DNA of 41,759 nucleotides. Source: Bacillota bacterium. GTDB lineage: Bacteria; Bacillota; Clostridia; Acetivibrionales; DSM-27016. The notes below the pieces were generated by a model. That model was not told the DNA's origin and searched no databases. It saw nothing but the letters and a program-made list of their open reading frames with translations. The position numbers and the translations under genes were made by a program. The stretch is taken from the NCBI GenBank assembly GCA_023390115.1, contig JAEWDM010000002.1, positions 1 through 41,759 of the forward strand, given 5' to 3'. The first letter of the stretch is position 1. Every line of letters begins with the position of its first letter. This document shows positions 39,118-41,759 of the stretch, one piece after another.

Positions 39118-40878
39118 TTGCTGGTATATTTGAAAACAGAAGCACTGGTGCAGTTTCTTTCTGTAGTATTGTCTTTGCTTTTGATTGTATTTTTTATATT
39201 AAAGGGCAAAAGAACTTTATTGACATACGCATATATATTATGTCAATGCCTTATCTTTATATGGTCGTTTGGGCAAATGTTTGAGATATATGCCAGGAAT
39301 GTTGAGGCCGAATGGGCATATGTGCGCTTTGAGCAGCTTCCCATTTGCTTTATCGGAATTAGCTGGCTGATATTTTCATTAATATATACAAATAATAAGC
39401 TGATAAAAGCACCGGGTAAGATAATTATACTGACTGCCATCCCTTTTTTGAATTATTTAATGGTTTTAACAAATGAATACCATCATCTCATGTATACTGT
39501 ATTTGAGTATAAATCCAGAAGCTATGGCCCGGTTTTCTGGATAAGCATGCTTGTGAACTACAGCTATTTGCTTGGAGGCTCAATTCTTCTGGCGGTTTAT
39601 TCAATAAAAAAGATGGGATATGAAAAAAAACAATCCTTATTACTGGCGTTGGCTGTTACAGTGCCTCTGCTGTCTAACGTCATATATATATCAGGCCTGT
39701 TCAGACCCGGACTGGACATAACCCCTGTCAGCTTTGCTTTTTCTCTTTTGCTGTTTGCTGTTGCCATCTTCAAATACAAATTTTTAAACCTTATGCCAAT
39801 CGCAATGAAGAGAATAGTTGATAATGTTGAAGAGGCAATTATTGTGACAGACTGCTTCAACACTGTAATATATGTTAACGATTTGTTTTCAGTGTACTTT
39901 AAGGAGGCGCAGATAAGCAAAAACGGCAGCATAAATAAGTTTATTGAGTATATTGAAGGAAACGCTGACAGGCCGGAGGAACTGGAAAAATTTCTTTTGG
40001 CTCTTAAGCCGGGCGGCAGCAGTGAAGGCTTTGATGGGGAAATCTGCTTTAAGAGTCCAGGCATAAGGCATTTCAACATAAAAATCCGGACTGTAAGTGA
40101 TAGTGCGGGGACAACTGTGGGGAGGGTTATAACCTTTAATGATATTTCAAAATATATAAACCTGCTTGAGCAGCTTAATATAAAAAATGAAGAGCTGCTG
40201 GGGGCAAACGAGCAATTAAAAAAATATGCGGAAATAAGGGAGGAGCTGGCAGCGGTTAATGAAAGGAATCGTCTGGCAATAGATATTCATGATACCCTCG
40301 GGCATACAATGGTGCTTCTTCTGAAGCTTCAGGAGGCATGCATGGTGACATGCAGGGAGGATGCCGGCAAAACGGAGGAAATACTTAATGATGCCTATAA
40401 AATAACAAAAGAGGGGCTGATGGAATTAAGAAGGTCTGTTTCGGGATTAATGCCGAGAAAGCTGGAGCCGGGAAATCTTATGAAAGCACTTAAGGAGCTG
40501 CTTGCCGGGTTTGAAAGCTCAGGACTGGAGATAGAGCTGCTGATCGACGGACAGTTAAATTTTGAAAGCCCCGTATACTCTGAAATAATTTACAGAAGCT
40601 GCCAGGAGGCGCTGACAAACTCCATACGTCACGGAAACGCAAAAAAGGTTAATATAGTGCTGAGGTTTTTACCGGAAAGGATAAAGCTCTTTATAATTGA
40701 TGACGGAGCGGGCTGCGGCAAGCTGTCTGTCGGCTACGGCCTGTCGGGAATGCAGGAGAGGGTAAAAAGGGCAAAGGGAGATATAGCCTTCGGCTCGGGT
40801 GGAGAAAGAGGCTTTAATATTCATATAGAAATACCTCTGGAGAGTGAGAAAAAGCATGCTTACGGTAGTTTTGACTGA
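39118..40878 (+). CDS. Sensor histidine kinase, 7TM-PAS-HisKA_3-HATPase
   Basis: A 586-residue sensor. The N-terminal ~225 residues have seven hydrophobic helices of the '7TM histidine kinase N-terminal' type. A PAS-like domain follows (about 232-345: IVDNVEEAIIVTDCFNTVIYVNDLFSVYFKEAQ ... GRVITFNDISKYINL), then a linker helix and the HisKA_3 dimerisation domain. The phospho-acceptor His391 sits in NRLAIDIHDTLGHTM. The ATPase domain has an N-box (QEALTNSIRHGNA), DDGAGC and GYGLSGMQERV. The start is TTG 39118, with AGGGGG eight bases upstream. The 3' end overlaps the response regulator gene, forming a NarL-type two-component pair. The signal is unknown. Confidence 0.92.
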   Translation: MLVYLKTEALVQFLSVVLSLLLIVFFILKGKRTLLTYAYILCQCLIFIWSFGQMFEIYARNVEAEWAYVRFEQLPICFIGISWLIFSLIYTNNKLIKAPGKIIILTAIPFLNYLMVLTNEYHHLMYTVFEYKSRSYGPVFWISMLVNYSYLLGGSILLAVYSIKKMGYEKKQSLLLALAVTVPLLSNVIYISGLFRPGLDITPVSFAFSLLLFAVAIFKYKFLNLMPIAMKRIVDNVEEAIIVTDCFNTVIYVNDLFSVYFKEAQISKNGSINKFIEYIEGNADRPEELEKFLLALKPGGSSEGFDGEICFKSPGIRHFNIKIRTVSDSAGTTVGRVITFNDISKYINLLEQLNIKNEELLGANEQLKKYAEIREELAAVNERNRLAIDIHDTLGHTMVLLLKLQEACMVTCREDAGKTEEILNDAYKITKEGLMELRRSVSGLMPRKLEPGNLMKALKELLAGFESSGLEIELLIDGQLNFESPVYSEIIYRSCQEALTNSIRHGNAKKVNIVLRFLPERIKLFIIDDGAGCGKLSVGYGLSGMQERVKRAKGDIAFGSGGERGFNIHIEIPLESEKKHAYGSFD

Positions 40879-41503
40879 TGACAGCAAGGCTTACAGGGAT
40901 ACGCTCAAGTTTTTGCTGGAGAAGAACGGGGATATACAGGTGGTCGGGTGCGCGGGAAACGGCAGGGAAGCCGCCGGGCTGTGTGATGTCCTGCTGCCTG
41001 ATGTTGTTCTTATGGATATTATGATGGATGGCTGCGACGGGATAGAAGCAACCGGAATAATTAAAAAAAGTCATAGGGAAATAAAGGTTATAATGCTGAC
41101 TACCTTCGGAGACGACGAAAAAATTTCCGATGCTCTTAAAAACGGAGCGGACGGCTATGTGCTTAAGGATATAAGCTCGAAGGAGCTGGTGCTTGCCATA
41201 AAAAGCGTCGCGGGAGGTATGGGAATTGTACATAAGAATGTTCTGAAGTCTGTGGCGAGACAGCTTAATACCGGATATGAGGCTCCCGAAAAGCAGGAAG
41301 AGGGTAAAAAATTTGGTCTTAGCGATAAGGAATTGAAGATTATCAGTCTGATTGTGGACGGAAAGAGCAACAAGGAAATTGCGGCATGTCTTTTCTTTAC
41401 GGAGGGGAGTATCAGAAATGTAATTTCAGGTATTCTGGAGAAGCTTAAATTAAGTGACAGGACTCAGTTAGCGGTATTTGCCATAAGAAATAATCTGGTA
41501 TAA
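40856..41503 (+). CDS. NarL/FixJ-family response regulator
   Basis: A 215-residue regulator. The receiver domain (about 1-118) has the acidic pair in VVLTDDSKAYRDTL, phospho-acceptor Asp54 in VVLMDIMMDGCDG, Thr in MLTTFGDD and Lys in YVLKDIS. The LuxR-type helix-turn-helix (about 148-210: GLSDKELKIISLIVDGKSNKEIAACLFFTEGSIRNVISGILEKLKLSDRTQLAVFAI) follows. ATG 40856 is preferred to GTG 40844, which lies within the ribosome site GGAGAG. It overlaps the kinase gene by 23 bp. Target genes are not obvious in the window; the dyad before the kinase gene is a candidate site. Confidence 0.94.
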   Translation: MLTVVLTDDSKAYRDTLKFLLEKNGDIQVVGCAGNGREAAGLCDVLLPDVVLMDIMMDGCDGIEATGIIKKSHREIKVIMLTTFGDDEKISDALKNGADGYVLKDISSKELVLAIKSVAGGMGIVHKNVLKSVARQLNTGYEAPEKQEEGKKFGLSDKELKIISLIVDGKSNKEIAACLFFTEGSIRNVISGILEKLKLSDRTQLAVFAIRNNLV

Positions 41504-41759
41504 TGCGCCCGGAAACGACGGGACGTATGGGGATCGTTTCCAGAGAAACCGAAAGCATCAGAGCTTGCAAAAAAGCAGCGGAGGAAGCTTGGGGACGGAT
41601 TCCTATGCTTCCGTAGCGAAGCGGAGGACCGGAGGGAAAGCAGAGGAACCGTACCCCATGCTGCCGCAGCGGTGACAGGCCGAAGCACTTCAAATAATTT
41701 TAGAGCTTTCACACGGCCTGACGGTTATTTTGGCAATCTTTAGGGTCTGATAAAGGAGG
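41504..41759. other. GC-richer structured region after the response regulator
   Basis: No plus-strand gene starts here. GGAAACGA (41511-41518) pairs with TCGTTTCC (41534-41541), a possible end-of-operon hairpin without a U-tract. A long hairpin follows at 41591-41657, listed separately. Minus-strand open frames of 82 codons cross the region but look like artefacts. The window closes on AAAGGAGG (41752-41759), the ribosome site of a next gene. Confidence 0.5.
41591..41657. repeat. Long hairpin with GGGGACGG / CCGTACCCC ends
   Basis: GGGGACGGATTCCT (41591-41604) and AGGAACCGTACCCC (41644-41657) are near-complementary. Inside are further small stems (GCTTC / GAAGC). The GGGGACGG-TTC core is shared with the REP-like element at 38946-38970, suggesting a related mobile repeat. 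Confidence 0.5.

Noticed and set aside
41445..41712. Two 82-codon minus-strand frames after the response regulator
   Set aside because: They overlap each other and a repeat hairpin, start without ribosome sites, and partly run into the response regulator gene.

Overview
The window looks like chromosome from an anaerobic, spore-forming, plant-polysaccharide-degrading Clostridia, most like the Ruminiclostridium / Clostridium cluster III group. This rests on moderate AT richness, Shine-Dalgarno sites before almost every gene, sigma-A promoters of the TTGACA-N17-TATAAT type, a Spo0E-type protein, GlpP, a holin-like toxin, and sugar ABC importers that lack their own ATPase. The assignment comes from gene content only.

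Region 1 (1-4.3 kb) is accessory DNA. It holds the 3' end of an Rpn-type nuclease/transposase gene and the stub of an IS3-family insertion sequence. Next comes a two-gene unit: a 7-TM, AgrC-like receptor without a kinase domain, then a 49-residue AgrD-like cyclic autoinducer precursor that is too short for most gene finders. Two nearly identical XRE-regulator cassettes follow. Each has a divergent pair of consensus promoters, but the outward gene differs: a double-glycine bacteriocin plus a small membrane protein in copy 1, and a Spo0E/DNA-binding fusion in copy 2. A 36-residue holin-like toxin closes the block. Peptide signalling, bacteriocin, sporulation control and a candidate type I toxin lie within 3.7 kb. 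This is the most unusual part of the window.

Region 2 (4.5-15.9 kb) holds an Fe-S aldo/keto reductase, a secreted Vps62-like protein, GlpP, a HAD phosphatase, and a UgpB/A/E-like ABC importer followed by a TIM-barrel isomerase. A Phd antitoxin with a truncated ParE toxin, a short-chain dehydrogenase and a divergent CheX follow.

Region 3 (16.0-31.8 kb) is a pectin or arabinogalactan side-chain locus. A minus-strand operon encodes a LacI regulator, GH78 alpha-L-rhamnosidase, a BKACE-family enzyme and a four-carbon acid-sugar kinase. Divergent from it run GH42 beta-galactosidase, a GH140-like (DUF4038) enzyme, a second ABC importer, a GH127-type cysteine glycosidase and an Asp/Glu racemase-family protein. 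None of the glycosidases has a signal peptide, so the locus appears to import oligosaccharides and degrade them in the cytoplasm.

Region 4 (31.8-41.8 kb) holds a RelB antitoxin beside a YoeB toxin gene broken by a 2-nt deletion, an orphan propeller/solute-binding lipoprotein, a DHA2-type drug exporter, an NfeD-paraslipin pair, a HAD hydrolase, and a 7TM histidine kinase/NarL-type regulator pair behind a perfect dyad. REP-like hairpins with a GGGGACGG core lie at 38.9 and 41.6 kb. I found no tRNA, rRNA or CRISPR array.
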